From Owenia fusiformis (lineage: Eukaryota > Annelida > Polychaeta > Sabellida > Oweniidae), in the NCBI GenBank assembly GCA_903813345.2, contig CAIIXF020000012.1, positions 12,194,932 through 12,258,931 on the forward strand: a stretch of DNA of 64,000 bases, read 5' to 3'. Each line of letters starts with the position of its first letter. Within the stretch, counting starts at the first letter, position 1. Positions 54,201-64,000 of this stretch are shown here, one piece after another. Both the position numbers and the translations under genes were made by a program. The notes under the pieces are model-generated. The model did no database searches and was not told where the DNA came from. It worked only from the letters and a program-made list of their open reading frames with translations.

Positions 54201-57200
54201 AGAAGTTGTGACATATTGTTATAGTCTCCGACTTTTTTGTGGATGGTGTTCAGAGGTTAGTGTTTTTGGAGATCTTTTTTGCATTTTGCATGTTAATGCC
54301 TTGTTTTAAAAGACAGAATTGTGTTCAGGAAATTTTCTCAGTAACCAATTTAGATTAAGTGAACCCTTATAAGGGTTAGGGTCAGAATTATAAATATTCC
54401 ATCCTGGATACATTACTTAATCATTTCTAGCTATCAGATTCTTAGATGCAACACTGTGACCTTTGGAAAATATTACATGGTAAGCTATGATTAATTTATA
54501 TATAATTACATAATGATATTACTCGTAGCTAAGGTATGTTATGGAATGTGCTGATCATTTTATATTGTATAGATTATCCTATTTCAAGATGAATAAGTCT
54601 TTCAGTAACAGTTGCGTAGCGTGGGTATTTTGTGAGTGTACGCCACGAGTGAGCGAAGCAGACAAGCTTTGAGGTGTTCCCTAAACATGGGTGTTGACTA
54701 GAGAGAGGTGTTCCCTAAACATGGGTGTTGACTAGAGAGAGGTGTTCCCTAAACACCGGTGTTGACTAGAGAGAGGTGTTCCCTAAACATGGGTGTTGAC
54801 TAGAGAGAGGTGTTCCCTAAACACAGGTGTTGACTAGAGAGTGGTGCTCCCTAAACATGGGTGTTGACTAGAAAGAGGTGTTCCATAAACATGGGTGTTG
54901 ACTAGAGAGAGGTGTTCCCTAAACATGGGTGTTGACTAGAGAGAGGTGTTCCCTAAACATGGGTGTTGACTAGAGAGAGGTGTTCCATAAACATGGGTGT
55001 TGACTAGAGAGAGGTGTTCCCTAAACATGGGTGTTGACTAGAGAGAGGTGTTCCCTAAACATGGGTGTTGACTAGAGAGAGGTGTTCCCTAAACATGGGT
55101 GTTGATTAGAGAGAGGTGTTCCCTAAACATGGGTGTTGACTAGAGAGAGTTGTTCCCTAAACACAGGTGTTGACTAAAGAGAGGTGTTCCCTAAACATGG
55201 GTGTTGACTAGAAAGAGATGTTCCCTAAACATGGGTGTGGACTAGAGAGAGGTGTTCCCTAAACATGGGTGTGGACTAGAGAGAGGTGTTCCCTAAATAC
55301 GGGTCTTGACTAGAGAGAGGTGTTCCCTAAACACAGGTTTTGACTAGAGAGAGGTGTTCTTTAAACTTGGGTGTTGACTAGAGAGAGGTGTTCCCTAAAC
55401 ACAGGTGTTGACTAGAGAGAGGTGTTCCTTAAACATGGGTGTTGACTAGAGAGAGGTTTTTCCCTAAACACAGGTGTTGACTAGAGAGAGGTGTTCCCTA
55501 AACATGGGTGTTGACTAGAGAGAGGTGTTCCCTAAACATGGATGTTGACTAGAGAGAGGTGTTCCCTAAACACGGGTGTTGACTAGAGAGAGGTGTTCCC
55601 TAAACATGGGTGTTGACTAGAGAGAGGTGTTCCCTAAACATGGGTGTTGACTAGAGAGAGGTATTCCCTAAACACAGGTGTTGACTAGAGAAAGGTGTTC
55701 CCTAAACATGGGTGTTGACTAGAGAGAGGTGTTCCCTAAACATGGGTGTTGACTAGAGAGAGGTGTTCCCTAAACATGGGTGTGGAATAGAGAGAGGTGT
55801 TCCCTAAACATGGGTGTTGGCTAGAGAGAGGTGTTCCCTAAACATGGGTGTTGACTAGAGAGAGGTGTTCCCTAAACACGGGTGTTGACTAGAGAGAGGT
55901 GTTCCCTAAACACGGATGTTGACTAGAGAGAGGTGTTCCCAAAACATGGGTGTTGACTAGAGATAGGTGTTCATTTTACAGGTTTTACTGTAACAGATTT
56001 TTAATATGCCATTCCATCTGCTTCATTACACTTAACATTAAAATCACCCATTATGTTTTATTGACTTTCACATGCTCAAATGACATGTACATTTTGTTAC
56101 ATTGGAAATTGAGTTATCAAAAAAGCCATGAGGATCTCAAAATCTTGAAAGTGAGCGTTCTGGTTTATCAAGGTTTACACACTACACAGGGGGTCTAGGG
56201 TCTTAGCAGTCGTTCGTCCAGTGTTTTGTCCTGGTTGCCACACTGGTCTCACTGTTCCCTTACCCACCCACTTTATAGGTGGAGGGGGTGGCAGACATGA
56301 GTAAACTGTATCAATTTAATGTGAATCCTGAAGTAGTACCTAAAGTGTGGATTCTACCACACAAATTGGTAATTGAACCATATTAATATTTTGGATATTT
56401 TAAACTATAAATCATCCAACCATTAAACTCACATTTGGGATATCTTAACAGAACAAACTGAGCCATGAAATTTTTATCTTTTTGTTTTATCGGAGCCCTG
56501 ATGCCAGAATCATGTCTGGAAAGGAGATAAATAGCTTCAGAATGATCCAGTAGATTTCAAGATGAGGATAAATTCTATGAAACAAGAAACACTCATCTAT
56601 TGCTTCCCGTATAATAATGTACAGCTATTAATTAGATCTATAGAATGCTTGCTTCAAATCTCTTGCACTTGCAATGGCCTGATTTTTAAATTCCAGTTCA
56701 TCGATTGACAGAATTAAGGAGAATAATGGAGGGAAATGTAAATGACTGTAAAAGAGAGATGTGAACCATACAGAAAAAAAACTCCGAAAGATAACAGTTT
56801 CATTAATTTATGTAACCGCTTAGAATCGGTGGCAATTTTTTAGTCATAATTTTTATAACCAATTGTAATACTTTTGTAAGCATTTACCAACTAGTGGTAA
56901 CCTTTTGTCATGTCAATTGCCAATTAAAAGACTTGGAGTTCTCCAACTTTTTTATGTAAAATGTTCAGTGTCTGTAACGGCATCTGTAACAAATGGCGGT
57001 TTGCATCTGTAACAAATGGCAGGTGGTGATATTTTGCATGTTAATGCCTTGTTCTATCTACAAAACTGCATATCATGGTTGATATCCTTGATAATTTAAG
57101 CATGCAGAGAAAAAAAATAACATTTAATATGTCATACTAGAAATGTTCCCTAGGTTGATATTTTGAAGTTATTTTGTTACTCAATACATAGGATATTCGA

Positions 57201-59857
57201 GAATTACTGTGAGATTGAGAAATCATCTTTGAAGGCAAAATTTGCTGAATTTAATCTTACTTAAACTCTAAATGAAACCGTTTGGATATATGACATTGAT
57301 TTAAAAGAAATTAATCATTTCATATTGAACAGTAATTGGTATAAAGTAATGAGTATCTAGGGGAAAGATAAAATTCACTGTAGAATGAAATGACAAACAT
57401 TAAGTTTAGTGTTATTGCCAATATTATTGTACCAATACATTATTACCATTCCAAATTATTAACCTAGCTATGGAAATATAATTAAGTGCCCTTGTGTTTT
57501 ATAGGGTTTCATTATATATTTACAACCATGTGAATTAGTTTCCCTTATTAAATAAGTAAAAATGGGTTGATTGACATTATAGATTATGTTTTGGTTGATT
57601 GATATTATAGATTGTATTTGGGTTGATTGACATCATAAATTGTAATTTGGTTGATTGACATAATATATTATATTGTGTAATAGTGTAATATAAAACCGGA
57701 TTGGAAACAGCAGTTTTAAGAATACCCAGGGCTCGTTACAATTGACAGTAAATTATTGAAAATGTCTGCGATTCTTATCAGACAATTTCCGAGTTTATAG
57801 CGACCAATTATATCCGAATATCACTCCCATTACAATATTTAGTCATAAATCACTTCATTAGGATTTCAAATGAAACCTGGTACATACAGTGGTACCTCTC
57901 TATAGCGAACATTGGTTAAAAATGAGTTTGATTTAATAAAGACGTGTAGTAGTATAATAGATGTGTTTACTGATGGAGAAATAGAAAGGCAGGGGGAAAG
58001 TGTTCATCTTTAGCATCTTGATTTGAAAAAATAATTTGGTGTAAAAGGAAAAGGCAAGTGAAATGTACATGGCCATCAATGGGAAAAGGCAAGTGAAATG
58101 TACATGGCCGGCATCAATGGGAAAAGGCGATTGAAATGTACATGGCCATCAATGGGAAAAGGAGAGTGAAATGTACATGGCCATCAATGGGAAAAGGCGA
58201 GTGAAATGTACATGGCCGGCATCAATGGAAAAAGGCGAGTGAAATGTACATGGCCGGCATCAATGGAAAAAGGCAAGTGAAATGTACATGGCCGGCATCA
58301 ATGGAAAAAGGCAAGTGAAATGTACATGGCCATCAATGGAAAAAGGAGAGTGAAATGTACATGGCCATCAATGGGAAAAGGCGAGTGAAATGTACATGGC
58401 CGGCATCAATGGAAAAAGGCGAGTGAAATGTACATGGCCGGCATCAATGGAAAAAGGCAAGTGAAATGTACATGGCCGGCATCAATGGGAAAAGGCAAGT
58501 GAAATGTACATGGCCGGCATCAATGGAAAAAGGCAAGTGAAATGTACATGGCCATCAATGGAAAAAGGCGAGTGAAATGTACATGGCCGGCATCAATGGA
58601 AAAAGGCGAGTGAAATGTACATGGCCATCAATGGGAAAAGGCAAGTGAAATGTACATGGCCATCAATGGGAAAAGGCGAGTGAAATGTACATGGCCGGCA
58701 TCAATGGAAAAAGGCGAGTGAAATGTACATGGCCGGCATCAATGGAAAAAGGCAAGTGAAATGTACATGGCCGGCATCAATGGAAAAAGGCAAGTGAAAT
58801 GTACATGGCCATCAATGGGAAAAGACGATTGAAATGTACATGGCCGGCATCAATGGGAAAAGACGATTGAAATGTACATGGCCATCAATGGGAAAAGGCG
58901 AACGAAATGTACATGGCCATCAATGGGAAAAGGCGAGTGAAATGTACATGGCCGGCATCAATGGAAAAAGGCAAGTGAAATGTACATGGCCGGCATCAAT
59001 GGAAAAAGGCGAGTGAAATGTACATGGCCGGCATCAATGGGAAAAGACGATTGAAATGTACATGGCCATCAATGGGAAAAGGAGAGTGAAATGTACATGG
59101 CCATCAATGGGAAAAGGCGAGTGAAATGTACATGGCCATCAATGGGAAAAGGCGAGTGAAATGTACATGGCCGGCATCAATGGAAAAAGACGATTGAAAT
59201 GTACATGGCCGGCATCAATGGGAAAAGACGATTGAAATGTACATGGCCGGCATCAATGGGAAAAGACGATTGAAATGTACATGGCCATCAATGGGAAAAG
59301 GCAAGTGAAATGTACATGGCCGGCATCAATGGAAAAAGGCGAACGAAATGTACATGGCCATCAATGGGAAAAGGCGAGTGAAATGTACATGACCATCAAT
59401 GGAAAAAGGCGAGTGAAATGTACATGGCCATCAATGGGAAAAGGCGAGTGAAATGTACATGGCCGGCATCAATGGAAAAAGGCGAGTGAAATGTACATGG
59501 CCATCAATGGGAAAAGGCAAGTGAAATGTACATGGCCGGCATCAATGGAAAAAGGCGAGTGAAATGTACATGGCCATCAATGGGAAAAGACGATTGAAAT
59601 GTACATGGCCATCAATGGGAAAAGGCAAGTGAAATGTACATGGCCGGCATCAATGGAAAAAGGCTTTCATTCTGGCACAAAGCAAAATTTTATTTTACAT
59701 ATCCTTACCATATGAGCGAACAGGCCTCGGAGAGGGGGTAGGTACAGGCGATTTGATCAATTCATTTTGTAATTTCCTACTTTGTGGATAATATCCCCAA
59801 TAGGGGGTCTTGCACTTCATGTAATTGTAATATTATACAATATAAGGAAATAAATAA

Positions 59858-59888
<31 letters not shown>

Positions 59889-62800
59889 AAAGGCGAGTGA
59901 AATGTACATGGCCGGCATCAATGGAAAAAGGCGATTGAAATGTACATGGCCATCAATGGGAAAAGGCGAGTGAAATGTACATGGCCATCAATGGGAAAAG
60001 GCGAGTGAAATGTACATGACCATCAATGGGAAAAGGAAAAGGCGATTGAAATGTACATGGCCATCAATGGGAAAAGGCGAGTGAAATGTACATGGCCATC
60101 AATGGGAAAAGGCGAGTGAAATGTACATGACCATCAATGGGAAAAGGCGAGTGAAATGTACATGGCCATCAATGGGAAAAGGCGAGTGAAATGTACATGG
60201 CCATCAATGGGAAAAGGCGAGTGAAATGTACATGACCATCAATGGGAAAAGGAAAAGGCGATTGAAATGTACATGGCCATCAATGGGAAAAGGCGAGTGA
60301 AATGTACATGGCCATCAATGGGAAAAGGCGAGTGAAATGTACATGACCATCAATGGGAAAAGGCGAGTGAAATGTACATGGCCATCAATGGGAAAAGGCG
60401 AGTGAAATGTACATGGCCATCAATGGGACAAAGCGATTGAAATGTACATGGCCATCAATGGGAAAATAGCTGAGTAAAGATATTAATCAGAAACTTAGCA
60501 ATTTGTCACTTTGTTGAATTTTTAAGTCACTTTTTTGTGAATGGTATTTGGTGTTCGATGGTTAGTGTTTGCTGTTTGGCCATTGGTGTGTGGCATCTGT
60601 AACAAATCGTAGGTTATGACATTTTGCATGTTAATGCCTTTTATTGGATGATATGGTATAAAATTATGAATTAAGTCAAATAAAATGATTAATAAAAGAG
60701 GTGTTCAAAACTAAAACTCGCTTTTTCTTCAAAGACAGCTATCGCAAGTATTGCAAGGAGAACAATAAATTTATCTTGCAAATGAAATTTATTCCTGACT
60801 TTAACGAACCTGATTTTAAATTAACTGACAAACAAGTTAAATAGTGAGGTTTTTAATAGAGAGGCGTCCACTTACACAGGTTTTACTGTACATGTAATTT
60901 ACATCATATTAAAATATCTGTGTAGGTAACACATCTATATAGTTGATCAAATATGTGACATTCACTTTGATTGGAATGATCTACAACATAAGGCTATCAT
61001 TATTTGACTTCATGATATTTCTTCAAATGTAGCTTCATTTTGCGATAATTATTGAAGAACTTAATAAGCTTGGAAATACGAGACAATTGACTCAGGCTGA
61101 AATATTTCTTCGACAGTATATCACTGATGTACGATAGATTTGGTATTAATATGAATTGAAGTACAAGGGACATAGAACATTGTGACTATAGACAATACGG
61201 ATTATTTGGAATTGTAAGCTCTGGAATAATTAGGCTTGATGTTACAGTAGAATTATCACTTGATATCACAAAGTAAATTTAACCTTGGAGTAAGATAAGA
61301 CTTCTGTATTCGAACAATACAAAGTAGGCTTAGATTTGAATGGTGTTTAGTGATGTCAACGTCTCCTTTTGCTGAAGCATACAAAATTACGAACTATTTT
61401 CGGAAATTTGTATCACGAAATTCAAAACAATAGCAATCAATAAATCAATTAGAGAACTTAATTAAATATCGATAATATAAGTGAAAGGTCATATACAAAA
61501 ACTATGATATAGATTTTACTAATTAGGAAAAAAGTTGTCAATAGGAAAAGATTGAATGAGTTGGGTTGTATTGAGTAATATAATTCAAACTTTACAACTG
61601 GATTATTTAGCTGTAAAAATGTCTCAGAAAGCAGAAAGGAGGTCTAGGCCGCATAAGAGGAATAAATGTCGTAGATGTGGGACACAGATTTGGTAAGGCT
61701 CTGTCTAATAATAGAGTTTAGTGATATTATGTGTCTATTTGTAAAACTATTTTTACACTTAATGGAAGTGCTAGAAAGACCAAACAAACAAGCAAATAGA
61801 GCAAACAAGCAAATAGACAAACAAACAAGCAATATGTTGGAACAAATGATTGTAATGACATGTCGTTTTATATGGAACCAAAGTCATGCTCAATATTAAA
61901 GTTAATGACATGTTTGTGACAGATGTAACAGTTGTTACATGTTTAATATTATAGACCTATAAAGTATGTAAATCTGTTTGTAGGAGTTTATGTGTACATG
62001 ACATTTATAAAAGCAGATTATATGCATAACATGTATAAGGGTTATGTACTGGGAGATTTTGGATACAGGGTTTATCCCAAGGAAGATACACATATTTCCC
62101 TTTGGAAAAACCCTGTATCCAAAACTGACCATACATAACAGATGTATTCCATACCTACTGAGGTTCTAGGTACTTCATGAAGTTCCAAAATTCAAAAGTG
62201 TAGTAACTTAAGTAATTTTTAATTTGTGAGATTTTCACATTCATATGTGAATGCCCAGTATAAAAGCAAGAGAGCAGTGCACCTACTTGAAAATGAGTAG
62301 AACCATACAGTATTGTGAAAATGAGAATTTGGCATTTGCCAAGAAAAGATCCTGAGTACATGAATACATCACTATGTGTAGACATTGATTAGAATGGATT
62401 CCAATTATGATTCCTGATATTGCCAGTGAAATAGTATTTCTTATTTTTCTTTTTTTCTGTTACAGGTGTTGTTCATGCAAGACGTGTCTCACAGATTGGT
62501 ACTTTGAGAAGCATGGCAAACTCTACTGCCAGGATGACTACTGGAGGATATTTGGGGAGTTATGTAATGGATGCACGAACCTTATCACAGGCCCTGTTAT
62601 GGTGAGTTAAAGTACAAAGAGGAGGATTCTAATGTTACAGGGAAATTGGAAACGTTCCCCAAATGCTTATTTCGATTTCGAAAAATTGAAATTTTGACCA
62701 CACTCTGCTAATCTCAACCAAACTTTGCTAATTTTGTCCAAGGTTATGTCAGTTTGTACCTAAGAAATTATCAAGAAGCAATTTTTTAAGGAAATGTAAA

Positions 62801-63651
62801 TTGCAAAAAAATGTGAATATGGAAATTCTCATATGCCATTTAGTTATGACCAGGGATCTTTATATTATTTGTACACATACTTTAAATCACTCTGTGACAT
62901 AGTACTGAATTCACATCCAGAGCCCTCACCCCATTGGATACAGACATGTTCTATAAACATAGAATAATGAGGCTGCATTCAGTTATGACTATCAAATTAA
63001 CAAACTCAATTTGGCAATTATTGGTTGTTCCGACAACTTACACCATGTGCCTGACACACTTGTCATTGCACAATTTCCTCACATGCTTAAATCGCGGACT
63101 TACAGAAATGTTTAATATATATTGGCTCATATTAATTCCACTTATGTTCCCCTTTGATTGACTTGATTTCCGATACTCCGTCAGAATTTTGGAAAACAAG
63201 CAAAACAAATGTAAACATCAAGCGAAATTATTGAAAACTTCTTCAAAACAGCAAGTGACTTTTTGCAGATTTTATAAAAACAGCCAGATAAGAGCAAATA
63301 TTGTGCTCCCTATCTTTTTTGCATATGATTTAATTTCTCGCTTTTTTCAATTTTGCTAAAATCGCAAGACTGTTTTTCTACTTAAGGAAATGTTCTATTT
63401 ACACAGGTCCATTTAACATTAGATCAGTAGATCATGGGACTCTGAAGTGTTCCACTTCTGGAAGTATTCCACTTACAGATGTGTTCCACAAGGGTTCCAC
63501 AGGTTTAACTCTCTATTACAATGATGTTTTCTCATGTCCAGGTTGCTGGTGAACACAGGTATCACCCAGAGTGTTTCCGCTGCGTCCAGTGCACAAGTTA
63601 CATAGGAGATGGGGAGACATATGTCCTGTTGGAGAGATCTAAACTTTATTG
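48223..63651 (+). CDS. LIMK: LIM domain kinase (LIMK family), 5' part with both LIM domains
   Basis: Exons 48223-48238, 48329-48422, 62466-62601 and 63542-63651 join in frame to 118 residues plus two bases of a Cys codon. LIM1 spans about residues 11-61 (CSGC, HSKC, CCSC, CQDD), and LIM2 starts at residue 70 (CNGC, HPEC, CVQC). The linker [13 protein letters not shown] and the block [12 protein letters not shown] match LIM kinases rather than other LIM proteins. LIM kinases phosphorylate and inactivate cofilin, so they control actin turnover. The PDZ and kinase domains lie beyond the right edge. The start at 48223 has a good context (GAAATGG). An earlier ATG at 48215 is out of frame. A candidate second first exon lies at 61619-61692. 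Confidence 0.88.
48329..48422 (+). CDS. LIMK: LIM kinase exon 2 (first half of LIM1)
   Basis: It encodes [18 protein letters not shown] and [12 protein letters not shown] (split Lys). The borders are ACTTTTAG and AA|GTGAGTT. Confidence 0.88.
49309..49549. mobile_element. MITE-like element, GGCGGATC family, copy 3
   Basis: It starts CACTGGCAGATTTGGGG and ends CAGATCCGCCCCTGG. The interior ATTTGGGCCCACTCTTTGG and AAAATGAGCCT match the element at 6685. Confidence 0.6.
50340..50440. repeat. Dispersed repeat, GGCATTAACATGCAAAAT family, copy 2
   Basis: CTGTAACAAATGGCAGGTGG followed by TGACATTTTGCATGATAATG. The same order occurs in the copies near 56990 and 60595. Confidence 0.6.
51897..52067. mobile_element. 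MITE, CAGGGGTTTC family, copy 2
   Basis: It starts CAGGGGTTTCATTAGAAG and ends TTCTAGTGAAACTCCTG. TATGAG flanks both sides. Interior words are shared with the copy at 37488. Confidence 0.75.
52384..52900. repeat. Expanded ACAGTRAAACCTG-type element with a 130-bp direct repeat
   Basis: It starts ACAGTGAAATCTGC and is filled with degenerate TGTAGTGAACACCTTTC-like units. 52553-52681 and 52682-52812 are two copies of a segment with TAAGACACACATCTCTA and GCACACATGTATGTAATCAC. Confidence 0.65.
54180..54310. repeat. Dispersed repeat, GGCATTAACATGCAAAAT family, copy 3
   Basis: GACTTTTTTGTGGATGGTGT, GTTAGTGTTT and GCATTTTGCATGTTAATGCC in the same order as the copy near 60520. Confidence 0.55.
54671..55975 (+). 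repeat. 34-bp satellite, about 38 copies
   Basis: The unit starts GAGGTGTTCCCTAAACATGG and continues GTGTTGACTAGAGA. Spacing is a regular 34 bp with few changes. The last unit runs into ACAGGTTTTACTGT (55979 onward), the right end of the ACAGTRAAACCTG transposon family. Confidence 0.95.
55995..58047. other. LIM kinase intron 2, between the two satellites
   Basis: It contains a dispersed repeat copy (56940-57055) and a short four-unit array of about 29 bp with GGTTGATTGACATTATAGAT (57563-57670). No exon is recognised. Confidence 0.5.
56940..57055. repeat. Dispersed repeat, GGCATTAACATGCAAAAT family, copy 4
   Basis: GCATCTGTAACAAATGGC occurs twice, then AGGTGGTGATATTTTGCATG and TTAATGCCTTG. 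Confidence 0.6.
58048..60468 (+). repeat. 35/38-bp satellite with two unit lengths, about 60 copies
   Basis: The unit is GGCGAGTGAAATGTACATGG, then CC(GGC)ATCAATGGGAAAA. Units without the extra GGC are 35 bp, with it 38 bp. Variants (CGAGTG, CAAGTG, CGATTG, GAGAGTG) recur in blocks. A foreign insert interrupts the array at 59665-59888. Open frames within it are repeat artefacts. Confidence 0.95.
59665..59888 (+). mobile_element. Retroposon-like insert in the satellite, (AAT)n tail, 6-bp TSD
   Basis: A 224-bp non-satellite segment begins TTTCATTCTGGCACAAAGC and ends in an AATAATAAT tract after TATAAGGAAATAAAT. AAAGGC precedes (59659-59664) and follows (59889-59894) it. This resembles a SINE or the 3' end of a LINE. 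Confidence 0.7.
60469..61618. other. LIM kinase intron 2, upstream of candidate exon 1b
   Basis: It holds a dispersed repeat copy (60500-60645) and a solo right end of the ACAGTRAAACCTG family (60868-60892). The rest would be the promoter region if exon 1b is real. I see no TATA or CCAAT arrangement. Confidence 0.4.
61619..61692 (+). CDS. LIMK: Candidate alternative first exon (1b) of LIM kinase
   Basis: An ATG in fair context (AAAATGT) opens 24 codons, [20 protein letters not shown] then GTQI, and stops at a strong donor TG|GTAAGG in phase 2. This is exactly the phase needed to join the exon at 62466. The product would have a basic N-terminus and a CRRC pair and would lack the His-containing half of LIM1. 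Mammalian LIMK2b uses an alternative first exon at this same junction. The sequence is less AT-rich than its flanks. Chance is not excluded. Confidence 0.4.
62466..62601 (+). CDS. LIMK: LIM kinase exon 3 (second half of LIM1, start of LIM2)
   Basis: It encodes [36 protein letters not shown] and TNLITGPVM. The acceptor is TTCTGTTACAG and the donor ATG|GTGAGTT. Confidence 0.93.
63403..63508. repeat. Degenerate ACAGTRAAACCTG-family fragment in LIM kinase intron 3
   Basis: ACACAGGTCCATTTAAC, then repeated GTGTTCCACTT-like units ending CACAGGTTTAACT, about 35 bases before exon 4. Confidence 0.5.
63542..63651 (+). CDS. LIMK: LIM kinase exon 4 (rest of LIM2)
   Basis: It encodes [17 protein letters not shown] and [17 protein letters not shown], ending TG of the last zinc-binding Cys. 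The acceptor is CATGTCCAG and the donor TG|GTAAGTC. The next exon is beyond the window. Confidence 0.93.
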
Positions 63652-64000
63652 GTAAGTCTAGGATAAAATAATGTTCTTACATTTTTAAAATAAAATATCA
63701 GTGTTGAGTCCAATCTGTACTGACATTGCAACTTAGCTTTGTATAGGAATGTGTGTCTGAACTAAGTTGCCTTTAGCAATATGAGCTGTAGGCTAAGTCT
63801 CATCCGTATGATTCTCACACACTATAGATATTCAGTTTTTCATTTGAAATGATTTGAGTCAGCAATATTAAAAGCAAATTAATAGAAAAACATAAGTTGA
63901 ATAGTGAAAGTTTCCTCCTCTCACAATGTTTCCTTGGTTTTAATGCATTGTATAATTGTAAAAGATTACTCAATCCCAAGTAACTTGTTTGAACTAGTTA

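Larger units (their letters stand above)
48423..54670. other. LIM kinase intron 2, left part
   Basis: No exon is recognised. It contains dispersed elements at 49309-49549, 50340-50440, 51897-52067 and 52384-52900, and a 130-bp direct repeat within the last. The rest is unremarkable AT-rich DNA. Confidence 0.5.

Noticed and set aside
58834-59016. 60-codon ORF in the 35/38-bp satellite
   Set aside because: Repeat periods of 35 and 38 bp rotate the frame, so the peptide is an artefact of the tandem repeat.
54671-60468. CRISPR-like regular repeats
   Set aside because: Repeats are directly tandem without unique spacers, in an intron of an animal gene.

Overview
The window is animal (metazoan) nuclear DNA, AT-rich, with long introns, GT-AG splice sites, many satellites and many short inverted-repeat transposons. 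The gene families (ASB, CMTM/MARVEL, SGLT-type SLC5A, LIM kinase) and the repeat style suggest a marine invertebrate. I cannot fix the phylum from sequence alone. Nothing prokaryotic is present.

Layout: (1) 1-1602 (+) is the 3' coding part of an ankyrin-repeat SOCS-box protein. (2) 1654-5239 is gene-free and holds a large imperfect palindrome. (3) 7125-10176 (+) is a complete four-exon CMTM/plasmolipin-like MARVEL gene with a probable upstream non-coding exon and a poly(A) signal near 12631. (4) 12660-17300 holds inverted-repeat elements and a local duplication. (5) 17314-48009 (-) is a complete SGLT-type sodium/glucose cotransporter gene of 15 coding positions, reconstructed exon by exon with consistent phases (672 codons plus stop). 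Its introns carry a 5'-truncated LINE, many MITE-like elements, several minisatellites and a near-perfect 509-bp tandem duplication. (6) 48010-48222 is a 213-bp gap between the SLC5A gene and a LIM kinase gene and looks like a bidirectional promoter. (7) 48223-63651 (+) is the 5' part of the LIM kinase gene (both LIM domains); the gene runs off the right edge. Its 14-kb intron holds two large satellites (34-bp and 35/38-bp units).

Most notable: coding exon 8 of the SLC5A gene is present three times in tandem (28260-28498, 25490-25728, 23448-23659). All copies are intact, all have the same phase, and none has a length divisible by three, so only inclusion of exactly one keeps the frame. They encode the variable ectoloop plus the segment with the sugar-contacting Tyr-Trp pair. 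Two of the three use GC splice donors. This predicts three transporter isoforms from mutually exclusive splicing. Second: a candidate alternative first exon of the LIM kinase gene at 61619-61692 would replace the N-terminal half of LIM1, at the same junction as the mammalian LIMK2b isoform. Third: a 1288-bp element (43878-45165) has 48-bp inverted ends starting CACGGTG and a 5-bp target duplication, like Transib/RAG-related elements.

Exon boundaries were read by eye from splice consensus, reading-frame continuity and family similarity; no transcript data were available.
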